This document shows, one piece after another, positions 35,827 to 44,202 of a DNA stretch of 64,000 bases. The stretch is from Ruegeria sp. EL01 (GTDB lineage: Bacteria; Pseudomonadota; Alphaproteobacteria; Rhodobacterales; Rhodobacteraceae): the NCBI RefSeq assembly GCF_900313035.1, contig NZ_OMPS01000026.1, positions 1 to 64,000 on the forward strand. Direction: 5' to 3'. The notes beneath the pieces were generated by a model. It was not told where the DNA came from. It was given only the letters and a program-made list of their open reading frames with translations, and ran no database searches. Numbering within the stretch: the stretch's first letter is position 1; each line of letters starts with the position of its first letter. The translations under genes were made by a program, and so were the position numbers.

Positions 35827-37626
35827 TTACCCATCCATTTTCAACGCTGAGATGAACGCCTCCTGAGGAATATCAACTTTGCCGAACTGGCGCATCTTCT
35901 TTTTACCCGCCTTCTGCTTGTCCAGCAGTTTGCGTTTCCGCGTGGCGTCTCCTCCGTAGCATTTGGCGGTCACGTCCTTGCGCAGGGCTGAGAGGGTCTC
36001 GCGGGCGATGACCTTGCCTCCGATGGCGGCCTGGATCGGGATTTTGAACATGTGGCGCGGGATCAGGTCCTTGAGCTTTTCGCACATCGCACGGCCCCGC
36101 ATCTCGGCCCGGTCGCGGTGAACCATGGTCGACAGCGCGTCGACCGGTTCGTCATTCACAAGCACCGACATCTTGACCAGCGCGTCCTCGGTATAGCCGG
36201 TCATCTGGTAGTCGAAGCTGGCATAGCCCTTTGTCACCGATTTCAGGCGGTCGTAGAAGTCAAAGACAACCTCGTTCAGGGGCAGGTCATAGACGACCAT
36301 GGCGCGGCTGCCCGCATAGGTCAGGTCCATCTGGATACCGCGGCGGTCCTGACAGAGTTTCAGCACGTCGCCGAGGAATTCGTCAGGCACCAGAATGGTC
36401 GCCTTGATGCGCGGCTCCTCGATATGGTCGACCTTCGACGGATCGGGCATGTCGGCGGGGTTGTGCAGCTCGATCATCTCGCCGTCTTTCATGAAGACGT
36501 GGTAGATCACCGACGGGGCGGTGGTGATCAGCTCGATATCATATTCGCGCTCGATGCGGTCGCGGATGACCTCAAGGTGCAGCAGGCCCAGAAAGCCGCA
36601 GCGGAAGCCAAAGCCAAGTGCTGCCGAGGTTTCCATCTCAAAGCTGAAGCTGGCGTCGTTGAGCGCCAGTTTGTCGATCGCATCCCGCAGGTCTTCGAAT
36701 TCGGAACTGTCGACGGGGAAGAGGCCACAGAACACCACCGGCTGCGCGGGTTTGAAGCCTGTCAGAGCCTCTTCGGTGCCGTTGCGGTCATTGGTGATGG
36801 TGTCGCCGACTCGGGTGTCGCGGACCTGTTTGATCGAGGCGGTGAGAAAGCCGATCTCACCGGGGCCGAGGCTGTCGACCATCTCCATCTCGGGGCGGAA
36901 GACGCCGACGCGATCGACATGGTGCAGGGTGTTGTTCGACATGAACTTGACCCGCATCCCCTTTTTCAGCGTGCCGTCCATGATACGAACCAGAACGATG
37001 ACGCCGAGATAGGCATCGTACCACGAATCCACCAGCATCGCCTTGAGCGGCGCGTCGAGCGTGCCCTTGGGCGCGGGCAGATGGGTGACGATGGATTCCA
37101 ACGTCTCGTGGATGCCCTGCCCGGTCTTGGCGCTGACCTGAATGGCCTCGGATGCGTCGATGCCAATCACGTCTTCGATCTGTTCGGCGACGCGGTCACA
37201 ATCGGACGCAGGCAGGTCGATCTTGTTGAGCACCGGAACGATGTCATGATCGGCGTCGATGGCTTGGTAAACATTGGCCAGCGTCTGCGCCTCGACCCCT
37301 TGGGTGGAGTCCACAACCAGCAGCGAGCCCTCGACCGCACGCATCGAGCGCGAGACCTCATAAGCAAAGTCGACATGGCCGGGGGTGTCGATCAGGTTCA
37401 GCACATATTGCTCGCCATTATCGGCGGTATAGTCGATGCGAACCGTGTTGGCCTTGATCGTAATGCCGCGTTCCCGCTCGATATCCATGCTGTCGAGCAG
37501 CTGTTCCTTCATGTCGCGATCCTTGACTGTCCCGGTCTCTTGGATGAGCCGGTCAGCAAGGGTTGATTTGCCATGGTCGATATGCGCGACGATGGAGAAA
37601 TTACGGATATGAGCGAGGTCTGTCAT
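35827..37626 (-). CDS. lepA: Elongation factor 4 (LepA)
   Basis: A 599-residue ribosomal GTPase that back-translocates or remodels stalled ribosomes. It has G1 [15 protein letters not shown], switch II/G3 [16 protein letters not shown]4 NKIDLPASD, then EF-G-like domains and the LepA-specific C-terminal domain ending [14 protein letters not shown]. It is a complete core gene with GC-rich codon use. Both flanks are accessory-looking: a SIR2 gene begins 3 nt after its stop, and an uncharacterised gene diverges 36 nt from its start. Confidence 0.98.
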   Translation of the reverse strand: MTDLAHIRNFSIVAHIDHGKSTLADRLIQETGTVKDRDMKEQLLDSMDIERERGITIKANTVRIDYTADNGEQYVLNLIDTPGHVDFAYEVSRSMRAVEGSLLVVDSTQGVEAQTLANVYQAIDADHDIVPVLNKIDLPASDCDRVAEQIEDVIGIDASEAIQVSAKTGQGIHETLESIVTHLPAPKGTLDAPLKAMLVDSWYDAYLGVIVLVRIMDGTLKKGMRVKFMSNNTLHHVDRVGVFRPEMEMVDSLGPGEIGFLTASIKQVRDTRVGDTITNDRNGTEEALTGFKPAQPVVFCGLFPVDSSEFEDLRDAIDKLALNDASFSFEMETSAALGFGFRCGFLGLLHLEVIRDRIEREYDIELITTAPSVIYHVFMKDGEMIELHNPADMPDPSKVDHIEEPRIKATILVPDEFLGDVLKLCQDRRGIQMDLTYAGSRAMVVYDLPLNEVVFDFYDRLKSVTKGYASFDYQMTGYTEDALVKMSVLVNDEPVDALSTMVHRDRAEMRGRAMCEKLKDLIPRHMFKIPIQAAIGGKVIARETLSALRKDVTAKCYGGDATRKRKLLDKQKAGKKKMRQFGKVDIPQEAFISALKMDG

Positions 37627-37662
37627 GGGTTGGGGATATGATTTGTTTTATAACGGTGGTCA

Positions 37663-38907
37663 ATGGCTCCTACTTCCGAGAGAGCGCCTTTTCTGCAACA
37701 ATCAGGTTTCGGAACTATGGCTGACTATCCAGAGCTTCTTAGAAGGCGGCTCGATGAAATCCTGAGCTCTTCTCAGGACGAAATGTTACGTTCAGCGATT
37801 GCACGTATTTATCTTAGACATCTTCTAGAACTCACGACTCCACAAGAATGGGAGAGGCCAGAGGAAGCTGTTTGGGTGCGAGGCCGAGAACAGATTGTGC
37901 TCCACTGCTTCCGCTTAGGCATTTGTTGTGCTGTGGCCGCGCAACATAGCGGCCCTGACCGTCAGAGTTTCAGATGGGGCGAACTCATTTCCATGTCAGA
38001 AACTTTGATCACAAAATTCGAGCAAACTGACTTAACTGAGGAGAGGCATGTTTGGGTTTCTGAAACCTCTCAGATAGTCGCCAACTATTTCGCGGGAAAC
38101 ACGTCCGCTCGCGAAGCGCTGAGGTTACTCTTTCCCAACGCTGGGTCTCGCTCCGATTGGCGGAGTTCTGCAGTCGAAGATTTGTCTAGTATTGATTTCA
38201 AGGATAGCGTAGCGGAGGATGTTTTTGATCTTCAAAACGACATACGTTTCCACTCTCCGGAGGATGCGTTACGGCAAGAGCTTTTTTCTCCAGAAAACGA
38301 AAGCGAGTTCACCTCTAAGCCTCACTACGTGACAATCTACTTCGAACACGGGCTATCTTCGGCAGGCGAGGTTTGGACATTTTGGTCCGATTGGTACAAC
38401 GGATTTCTTGAAGGCAAACCATTGGACTGGAAGCTACAGGAACGCGTAGCTCTAATCGATGACGCGATCTGGAGTGCTGGGCCAGACGCGGTTGCAGAGG
38501 AAATCGCGAAGATAAAAGTCGAGATGGCTCTTGAAAATTTTCGAGGTATCCACGCCGGCAATCGAACTACAAGACACGGAGTCGGCGGAAACTATCCGCC
38601 GGAGGCCATTGAAGACCCAAAAGACTTGGTTTCGTCGATGGACCTAGTCTGGAAAGCAATCGGCGACATTGAAGATGAAGTCGCCAAGCCGACACCGGAT
38701 CGAGGCAGCTTGGAGATCGCGCTTGGGGCGCTAAAAAGTGGTTTGACGGCACTGCTCAGATGGAGTGGTCACAAAGCAGATCTGGCGTTAGATACCGCAA
38801 TCAAGTGGAGCATCCTGGTCGTAGGTGGCACGTATCTAGCCGCTCATCCGGACAAAGTTCAGGCCCTTATCGAGGCCGTCGAGGGATGGCTCAAATTCAT
38901 ACCCTGA
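37663..38907 (+). CDS. Uncharacterised protein with C-terminal membrane segment
   Basis: A 414-residue protein of no family I recognise. The first two thirds are helical and soluble with many acidic residues. A middle block, FWSDWYNGFLEGKPLDWKLQ followed by VALIDDAIWSAGPDAVAEEI, and a GVGGNYPPEAIEDP motif look like conserved family landmarks. Near the C-terminus a hydrophobic stretch (ILVVGGTYLAAHP, about 388-400) may insert in or touch the membrane. An internal ATG at 37717 could be the true start, leaving more room for the lepA promoter. Base composition is AT-richer than lepA. It may be linked to the SIR2 gene across lepA. Confidence 0.75.
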   Translation: MAPTSERAPFLQQSGFGTMADYPELLRRRLDEILSSSQDEMLRSAIARIYLRHLLELTTPQEWERPEEAVWVRGREQIVLHCFRLGICCAVAAQHSGPDRQSFRWGELISMSETLITKFEQTDLTEERHVWVSETSQIVANYFAGNTSAREALRLLFPNAGSRSDWRSSAVEDLSSIDFKDSVAEDVFDLQNDIRFHSPEDALRQELFSPENESEFTSKPHYVTIYFEHGLSSAGEVWTFWSDWYNGFLEGKPLDWKLQERVALIDDAIWSAGPDAVAEEIAKIKVEMALENFRGIHAGNRTTRHGVGGNYPPEAIEDPKDLVSSMDLVWKAIGDIEDEVAKPTPDRGSLEIALGALKSGLTALLRWSGHKADLALDTAIKWSILVVGGTYLAAHPDKVQALIEAVEGWLKFIP

Positions 38908-38912
38908 CCAAC

Positions 38913-38930
38913 GCCGGGCTGAAGCCCGGC
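38913..38930. repeat. REP-like palindrome
   Basis: GCCGGGCTGAAGCCCGGC is an 18-bp near-palindrome just after the stop at 38907. Its core GGGCTGAAGCCC is identical to that of the repeat at 34289-34311. It may also serve as a transcription end for the upstream gene. Confidence 0.75.
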
Positions 38931-39068
38931 CGACGGGGTAGAGTGTTTCCGACTCGTGTATTCACTTTTTCGCAACGCATGATTGATCCCTTAACCACTT
39001 TGATTCATACTCCGCGGCAGACTGAGAGGGGCGCAGATCTCTCCGGGCAGGCAAAAACGAGGCTTTAC

Positions 39069-39380
39069 ATGAAACAGTTCCTCTTAATCGCACTTTGTGC
39101 CACGTCGATTTCGGTGGTGGCGCCGGTGGCAGCTGAGGCGTCTCAGATCAAGCGGGCGTGTCTGGCATCCGACCGGCAGGCGGCGACGCGGCAGCGGTGC
39201 AGGTGCATTCAGGGCGTCGCCAATGACACCCTGACAAGTGGCGATCAGAGCAAGGTCGCCAAATGGTTTTCCGATCCGCATCAGGCGCAAGTGCTGAAGA
39301 TGTCGAAATCTGCGCGCGATGACGCGTTGTGGGATCGGTATCAGGCTTTTGGCCAACTGGCTCAGGCGCTCTGTCGGTAG
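39069..39380 (+). CDS. Exported conserved hypothetical protein
   Basis: A 103-residue protein with a clear signal peptide (MKQFLLIALCATSISVVAPV, cleavage near residue 25 at AEA-SQ). The mature part has Cys residues spaced as in RACLASDRQAATRQRCRCIQ and a final ALC, suggesting disulfides in the periplasm. Homologues in Rhodobacteraceae are sometimes labelled arginine transporter, but nothing in this soluble sequence supports transport. The open frame extends upstream to 38760, which I reject because it overlaps the previous gene. Function unknown. Confidence 0.8.
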   Translation: MKQFLLIALCATSISVVAPVAAEASQIKRACLASDRQAATRQRCRCIQGVANDTLTSGDQSKVAKWFSDPHQAQVLKMSKSARDDALWDRYQAFGQLAQALCR

Positions 39381-39448
39381 GCATCCATCTGAACGCTTGA
39401 CCTGATCCCCGCTGCCCCTCAGAAAAGGCGCAGCGAAAGGGATTGTTC

Positions 39449-40399
39449 ATGGTGATGAAGGGGCTGACTCTGCGCGGGCTCGAAGTGTTCGAGGCTCTGG
39501 CGCGAACGGGATCGGTGGCGCAGGCGGCCGAGATCACGGGGCTCAGCCAGCCCTCGGTCAGCCAGCAACTGCGCAATCTGGAAAAGGCTTTGGGCACCGA
39601 TCTGGTGGATCATGGACGGCGTCCTATGCGGTTAACGCAGGCCGGGCGCAGTTTTTTGGCCCGCACGGAATCGGTGCTGGCCGAACTGCAGATGGCGCAG
39701 AGCGAGCTGTCGGTTATGGATCTGGGTCATCTGACGACGCTGTCTATCGGGTTGATCGATGACTTCGATAATGATCTGACTCCGCGTCTGGCCACGTTGC
39801 TGGCCGACAGTCTGACCCGATCAAAATTCAAGCTGATCACATTGTCCAGCCTTGATCTGTTCGAAGCGCTTGAGGCGCAACGGCTGCATATGGCGATCTC
39901 GGCCCATAGCGGCGAAGTCCTGGAAGGCGTGGTTGAATATCCGTTGGTTCAGGATCCATTCATTCTGGCGACACCCAAGGGCGCAGGCGGCGTCGAAGCC
40001 GCGCTGCGCGACCTACCGTTTCTGCGCTATGCGCGCGAGCAATTGATCAGCCGACAGATCGAAGGCCATCTGGCGCGCCAGCAGATGGAGTTCGAGGAAC
40101 GGTTCGAGATCGGATCACATATGGCGCTGATGGCGATGGTTGCACGTGGTCTGGGCTGGGCGATCACCACCCCGCTTGGCTATATGCGAGCGGCCCGTTT
40201 CCATGACGGGCTGGAGGTACACCCTGCCCCGTTCGGTGCGTTTTCCCGGACCATTTCCCTGTTCACCCGAACCGACTGGTCGGACCAGGTTCCGAAGGAG
40301 GTCGCGGGCATGACTCGGCGGCTGATGCAGAACCAGATCATTGATCCGGCGCTGGCGCAGGTGCCCTGGTTGAATGACCAACTGAAGGTGATTGATTAG
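39449..40399 (+). CDS. LysR-family transcriptional regulator
   Basis: A 316-residue regulator. The N-terminal winged HTH (about 6-65: RGLEVFEALARTGSVAQAAE, LSQPSVSQQLRNLEKALG) is followed by a periplasmic-binding-like effector domain (about 92-300). GAAAGG 8 nt before the ATG at 39449 favours this start over an upstream TTG. LysR proteins usually regulate a divergent neighbour, but the gene to its left is not divergent, so the target is unclear. It is convergent with the phosphatase gene and overlaps it by 4 nt. Confidence 0.92.
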   Translation: MVMKGLTLRGLEVFEALARTGSVAQAAEITGLSQPSVSQQLRNLEKALGTDLVDHGRRPMRLTQAGRSFLARTESVLAELQMAQSELSVMDLGHLTTLSIGLIDDFDNDLTPRLATLLADSLTRSKFKLITLSSLDLFEALEAQRLHMAISAHSGEVLEGVVEYPLVQDPFILATPKGAGGVEAALRDLPFLRYAREQLISRQIEGHLARQQMEFEERFEIGSHMALMAMVARGLGWAITTPLGYMRAARFHDGLEVHPAPFGAFSRTISLFTRTDWSDQVPKEVAGMTRRLMQNQIIDPALAQVPWLNDQLKVID

Positions 40400-40839
40400 C
40401 GCGACAGATGCGCATCAAGCCCTGTGACCGCCGCCTCGATCAGGTCCAGCGCGCCATCGAAATCCCGTGTGTAATAGGGATCGGGCACATGATCAGCACC
40501 GGTCTGGGGGGCGAACTCAGTCAGCAGGTGGACTGGCGTGGTGTTGCCTGATGGCCGCAGGTCTTCGATATCCGCGATGTTGTTGGCATCCATGCCAATG
40601 ATCAGGTCGAATTCGTCGAAATCCTGCGCCGTGAATAGGCGGGCACGCAGGTCGCTGAGATCGATGCCCCGGACGCTAGCGGCTTTTTGCATCGGTCCAT
40701 AGGGCGCATTTCCAGCGTGCCAACCCATGGTCCCGGCGCTGTCGGTTGTGTGATGGGGCGCGCGGTTGCGAAAGACACCTTCGGCGGCGGGGGATCGGCA
40801 AATATTGCCGAGACAGACAAAGAGGATACGGTGGGTCAT
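40396..40839 (-). CDS. Low-molecular-weight protein-tyrosine phosphatase
   Basis: A 147-residue phosphatase with the P-loop VCLGNICRSPAAEG (Cys-x5-Arg-Ser) at residues about 8-21 and the general-acid region VPDPYYTRD near the C-terminus. The family dephosphorylates tyrosine kinases and other substrates, often linked to exopolysaccharide control, although no Wzc-like kinase is in the window. The chosen ATG at 40839 begins directly with the first strand; the 29-codon extension upstream is rejected. It is divergent from the sirtuin gene by 28 nt. Confidence 0.93.
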   Translation of the reverse strand: MTHRILFVCLGNICRSPAAEGVFRNRAPHHTTDSAGTMGWHAGNAPYGPMQKAASVRGIDLSDLRARLFTAQDFDEFDLIIGMDANNIADIEDLRPSGNTTPVHLLTEFAPQTGADHVPDPYYTRDFDGALDLIEAAVTGLDAHLSR

Positions 40840-40867
40840 GCGGTAAGGTTTAGCGCGCGGAGGAGAT

Positions 40868-41566
40868 ATGGAAAAGATCGTGATATTGACCGGAGCCGGA
40901 ATCTCGGCCGAAAGCGGGCTGATCACCTTTCGCGATGAAGGCGGGTTGTGGGCGCAACATCGGATTGAGGATGTCGCAACACCTGAGGGGTTCGCCCGCG
41001 ATCCCGCGCTGGTGCAGGGCTTCTATAATGCGCGCCGTGTTCAGGCGGCCAAGGTGCACCCCAATGCGGCGCATCAGGCACTGGCCCGATTACAATCGGA
41101 ATGGCCTGGTGACGTGGTCATTGTCACCCAGAACGTCGACAACCTGCATGAGGCGGGCGGCGCTGAGGATGTGATCCACATGCATGGAAGTTTGGACCGG
41201 GCGCTGTGTGCCACTTGCGGGCATCGCTGGGCCGCGCCGCCGGAAATGGCTGTGGGTGAACCCTGCCCCACCTGCGCCGAACCAACAGCCCGGCCGGATG
41301 TGGTCTGGTTTGGCGAGATGCCTTATCATATGGATGAGATCTATTCCCACCTGTCCAGCGCGTCGATCTTCGCAGCCATCGGAACATCAGGTCAGGTGTA
41401 TCCGGCAGCAGCTTTCGTGCATGAGGCACAGACCGCAGGATCTCAAACCCTCGAAATCAACTTGGAACCGACCATGGGCGCATCGGTGTTTGATGACCGG
41501 CTGGTTGGCAAGGCGACGGAAACGGTTCCTCAATGGGTCGACCGGCTGCTGCGGCAGACGGATTGA
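40868..41566 (+). CDS. cobB: NAD-dependent protein deacylase (CobB-type sirtuin)
   Basis: A 232-residue class III sirtuin. Motifs in order: TGAGISAESGLITFRDEGGL (NAD binding), VTQNVDNLHEAGG, catalytic HMHGSL, a four-cysteine zinc site (CATCGHRW and CPTCAEP), PDVVWFGEMPYHMD, and GTSGQVYPAA. It removes acetyl or succinyl groups from lysines. It is a housekeeping sirtuin, distinct from the SIR2-domain protein at 34462-35823, which lacks the zinc cysteines. GGAGATATG gives a close ribosome-binding site. Confidence 0.96.
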   Translation: MEKIVILTGAGISAESGLITFRDEGGLWAQHRIEDVATPEGFARDPALVQGFYNARRVQAAKVHPNAAHQALARLQSEWPGDVVIVTQNVDNLHEAGGAEDVIHMHGSLDRALCATCGHRWAAPPEMAVGEPCPTCAEPTARPDVVWFGEMPYHMDEIYSHLSSASIFAAIGTSGQVYPAAAFVHEAQTAGSQTLEINLEPTMGASVFDDRLVGKATETVPQWVDRLLRQTD

Positions 41567-41641
41567 ACTGTAGCCGCCAAAACTAAAGACAGCACTGATA
41601 TTCCTGTTTATTCTGATCTCAAACTCGGTGGAGCGTGACAC

Positions 41642-42250
41642 ATGACAGACCAAGACCCCCAAACCGGCGAAATCGTGGATGACGACAGCATGGCGGGCCG
41701 CGATCAACTGGGCAATCAGTTGGCCAACCTCTGGTGGACCTTCCTTCTGCGTGGTGTTTTGGCCGGCTCTGTTGGCCTGGCGGCTCTGTTCTGGCCGACA
41801 AGCAGCATTGCGTTACTACTGCGGTTGGTAGGGGCCTTGCTGATCCTGGACGGTGGCCTGACCTTGATGGGATTCGGGCGTCGCGGTCTGGTCGGGGGGG
41901 CCGGCATCGCCGCTGTACTGATCGGGCTCGTTCTGCTGTTGTGGCCCGAAGGTGCTGCCCGTCTGGCCTTTTTCCTGATCGGGGCCTGGGTTTTGATCAT
42001 CGGAATCGGCTCGTTGATGGCAGGGCAACAAATGTACGATCAGGATCCGCAGCGCGCGACCATGCGCATCTCAGGCGGTATTGCCTGTGTCATCGGTTTG
42101 ATGCTGATGTTCTGGCCCGGCAGCGGTCTGGTCGCGCTGGGATGGGCGATCGCGTTCTCGGCGCTGACATTTGCGCTTGTGATGTTCTGGCTGGCTGCGC
42201 GATTTCGTCAGGCGGGCGACCGGGTGGGCATGAAGACCATCCACAAATAG
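41642..42250 (+). CDS. DUF308 / HdeD-family membrane protein
   Basis: A 202-residue inner-membrane protein with about six helices in three similar pairs, typical of the HdeD/DUF308 family. Each repeat has a pattern like LLRLVGALLILDGGLTLMG or VLIIGIGSLMAGQQ. HdeD contributes to acid tolerance in enterobacteria; the role in this group is not known. The N-terminal 25 residues are acidic and soluble. It follows cobB by 75 nt and ends before a hairpin. Confidence 0.85.
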   Translation: MTDQDPQTGEIVDDDSMAGRDQLGNQLANLWWTFLLRGVLAGSVGLAALFWPTSSIALLLRLVGALLILDGGLTLMGFGRRGLVGGAGIAAVLIGLVLLLWPEGAARLAFFLIGAWVLIIGIGSLMAGQQMYDQDPQRATMRISGGIACVIGLMLMFWPGSGLVALGWAIAFSALTFALVMFWLAARFRQAGDRVGMKTIHK

Positions 42251-42285
42251 CGGTGGTCCCTATACCCTTTGACCACAATGGTCAA

Positions 42286-42306
42286 AGGCCGGGCTTTGCC
42301 CGGCCT
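42286..42306. terminator. Bidirectional hairpin between convergent genes
   Basis: AGGCCGGGC and GCCCGGCCT are perfect 9-bp arms with a 3-nt loop TTT, in the gap between the convergent HdeD-like and copper-chaperone genes. No T-run follows, so it resembles the GC-rich palindromes at 34220-34311 and 38913-38930. Confidence 0.65.
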
Positions 42307-42351
42307 GACGCATGGATGACGGCCGCAAAGCGGCCTGAAGACAGGTGTGGC

Positions 42352-42825
42352 CTAGTTTGAATGCGATCCGTGGCCACCCTTGTCCTGACGCGCAAGATCG
42401 ACCGGAATCTCAAGCTCGACCTCACCAGCCTGCTCGAAAATCAGCGTGACCGGAACCGTCGCATCCTGTTCGAACGGTGCAGAAAGGCCCATGAACATTA
42501 CATGATCTCCACCACGTTGCAGCATATGGGTTTCGCCTGCCGGGATCACAAAACCTTCTTCGACACGAACCATCTTGGCCACGCCGTTTTCATCGATCTT
42601 GTGGGTGTGCAACTCGACCCGTGCCGCGACGTCCGAGGATACGCTGATCAGGCGATCGTCAGTATCGCCCTGATTCTGGATCATCATGAAAGCCGCACCC
42701 GCCTTGGCGGCCTTACCTGAGGATCGGGCATAGGCGTCATCGACCTTGATGGTGCCCTCAGCGAGGGCGGGAAGCGCCAGCGCGACGGCGGCCAGCGATG
42801 CGAGCAGTGTTGTTTCGAAGGACAT
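42352..42825 (-). CDS. PCu(A)C copper chaperone
   Basis: A 157-residue periplasmic protein. The signal peptide starts MSFETTLLASLAAVALALPA and is cleaved near residue 22. The cupredoxin-like domain contains the copper-binding set of the family: HTH in VELHTHKID, a Met in VAKMVRVEEG, then HMLQRGGDHVMFMGL. PCu(A)C proteins pass Cu(I) to the CuA site of cytochrome c oxidase. GGAGAG upstream decides the start. It follows a DUF2946 gene by 43 nt, which forms a probable copper operon. Confidence 0.93.
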   Translation of the reverse strand: MSFETTLLASLAAVALALPALAEGTIKVDDAYARSSGKAAKAGAAFMMIQNQGDTDDRLISVSSDVAARVELHTHKIDENGVAKMVRVEEGFVIPAGETHMLQRGGDHVMFMGLSAPFEQDATVPVTLIFEQAGEVELEIPVDLARQDKGGHGSHSN

Positions 42826-42868
42826 TGTGCCTCTCCTGTCTAAAAGTCTGAATAAGTTTGAAAGATGT

Positions 42869-43219
42869 TCAGACAGAAACAGGTGGCGCGCGGGCGGGCT
42901 GTCGGGGTTTGGGCAAGGCAATCAAATTGCCGGTTTGACGCTGTGGCCATGGCAGCGTTTGCCGCGGAATTTCGGGCAGGATCACAGGGGGCGCTAAAAC
43001 AGCGCCCAACAGCGCAAGGGCGTAGTCCGGGCAATAATGCGGAGGCGCGCTCGGCTGCCCGTTTGCATCCATATAGACAACAACTGGGCCTGAACCGGTG
43101 CACAGCACCATCTGACCCACAGCATTGTCTATACCACGCGACGCAGCAACGCCCTGCCCGGTCAAAATCACAAGCAGGGAGAGGATAAGGGGCAAAATTC
43201 TGTTTATGACGGCGTTCAT
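42869..43219 (-). CDS. DUF2946-like exported protein
   Basis: A 116-residue protein with an N-terminal signal or anchor (NRILPLILSLLVILTGQGVA), then MVLCTGSGPVVVYMDANGQP and PHYCPDYALALL. The two Cys positions resemble the DUF2946 family often found beside copper genes. The ATG at 43219 begins a proper signal sequence, so the 13-codon upstream extension is dropped. It is upstream of the PCu(A)C gene on the same strand, and a role in copper acquisition is inferred from that. Confidence 0.75.
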   Translation of the reverse strand: MNAVINRILPLILSLLVILTGQGVAASRGIDNAVGQMVLCTGSGPVVVYMDANGQPSAPPHYCPDYALALLGAVLAPPVILPEIPRQTLPWPQRQTGNLIALPKPRQPARAPPVSV

Positions 43220-43286
43220 CCTGACCCGGGTATAGGCCAGCGCTTCAGGGCGCTTCAAGCGCCAAAGGGTCGCGCCTGAACCCGGC

Positions 43287-43436
43287 TTACCAGTCCAGTC
43301 CAGACCGCTTCACAGGCCGTTCGGTCAGGTTGGTATGGGTTCGATTCACTCGCCGTTGCATCCGGGAACACGCCGAAACAACTTTGCCAAACACAGCCGC
43401 CAGCACCAGAAAAAAATAGAAACTTCTTAAAGACAT
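43287..43436 (-). CDS. Possible 49-residue small protein
   Basis: A short frame starts MSLRSFYFFLVLAAVFGKVV, a signal-like or membrane N-terminus, and continues with a basic tail ending SGLDW. It lies 67 nt upstream of the DUF2946 gene on the same strand. No good ribosome-binding site is seen (only GGGGG 11 nt away), so it may be chance. Confidence 0.35.
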   Translation of the reverse strand: MSLRSFYFFLVLAAVFGKVVSACSRMQRRVNRTHTNLTERPVKRSGLDW

Positions 43437-43567
43437 AACTTGGCCCCCGACTTTAACTAGGTCCAATCTAGGTCACGCGCGCGCCGTTGTATGTGAACCA
43501 AGTCACCAACACGCGCAATTAATCTAAAAATACAAACAATAGGGTACAACTATCTCATAATGCAAAA

Positions 43568-43599
43568 CAAAAAGCCCTGTACCACGTGGGTACAGGGCT
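43568..43599 (-). terminator. Rho-independent terminator of rpmB (first copy)
   Basis: On the minus strand AGCCCTGTA and TACAGGGCT form a perfect 9-bp stem with a short loop, followed by TTTTTG. It starts 23 nt after the rpmB stop codon. Confidence 0.93.
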
Positions 43600-43622
43600 G
43601 AATTCTTGCAACTGAGACAGGA

Positions 43623-43910
43623 TCAGGCCGAGGCTTGTGCCTTGGCGATTTCCTTTTTCACTTTCAGAGCGTTGTCGGACAGCTCGTCATCCTTGGCTTT
43701 GGCCAGGAACGCGTCCAGACCACCTCGGTGATCCACCGAACGCAGGGCAGCCGCCGAGATGCGCAGCTTGACGCCACGGCCCAGGGTTTCAGACTGCAGG
43801 GTAACGTCGTTCAAGTTGGGCAGAAAACGACGACGAGTTCTGTTTTTGGCGTGGCTGACATTGTTGCCAGTCATCGGGCCTTTTCCGGTCAGTTCGCAAC
43901 GGCGCGACAT
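43623..43910 (-). CDS. rpmB: 50S ribosomal protein L28 (copy 1)
   Basis: A 95-residue ribosomal protein of the large subunit with the L28 signature [20 protein letters not shown] and [12 protein letters not shown]. An AGGAAGAAACC stretch precedes the ATG. An in-frame ATG 9 codons upstream is ignored because the L28 family begins at MSRRC. A second gene at 45377-45664 encodes exactly the same protein with about nine synonymous base changes. Both have their own terminators. The two copies flank a methyltransferase gene in the opposite orientation. Confidence 0.98.
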   Translation of the reverse strand: MSRRCELTGKGPMTGNNVSHAKNRTRRRFLPNLNDVTLQSETLGRGVKLRISAAALRSVDHRGGLDAFLAKAKDDELSDNALKVKKEIAKAQASA

Positions 43911-44202
43911 GGTTTCTTCCTTTACATCGTCAGGCACTGCTTGACCGCGTGCAACACGTCCGAAAAGAAACCCGGCCAGTCAAAGCGTTTTTGCCTGCGA
44001 GCCTGATCCAGTTGAGCCGCAACACAGTAGTGGCGGCAATCCGCCATTTGCCCTGACCGTTCCACCCCTGCCCGGCATTTCGGCTTCACGCAGTTGCCCA
44101 TCCCACAAAGATACTTTCATTGTTCCGCTTTCAACTCTAAAGAAATCGTCAAAAGTTGAATTTTTATGAATTCGGCATTTAGAGAATTCGAGGAGAAAGT
44201 TA

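Noticed and set aside
36052..37566. 504-codon open frame on the plus strand
   Set aside because: It lies entirely antisense to lepA in GC-rich DNA. Its His- and Val-rich composition is typical of antisense shadow frames.
38760..39068. Upstream extension of the exported protein at 39069-39380
   Set aside because: It overlaps the preceding gene in another frame, and the signal peptide begins at 39069.
41734..42360. 208-codon plus-strand frame
   Set aside because: It is a frame shadow of the HdeD-like membrane protein, with Cys/Arg-rich composition.
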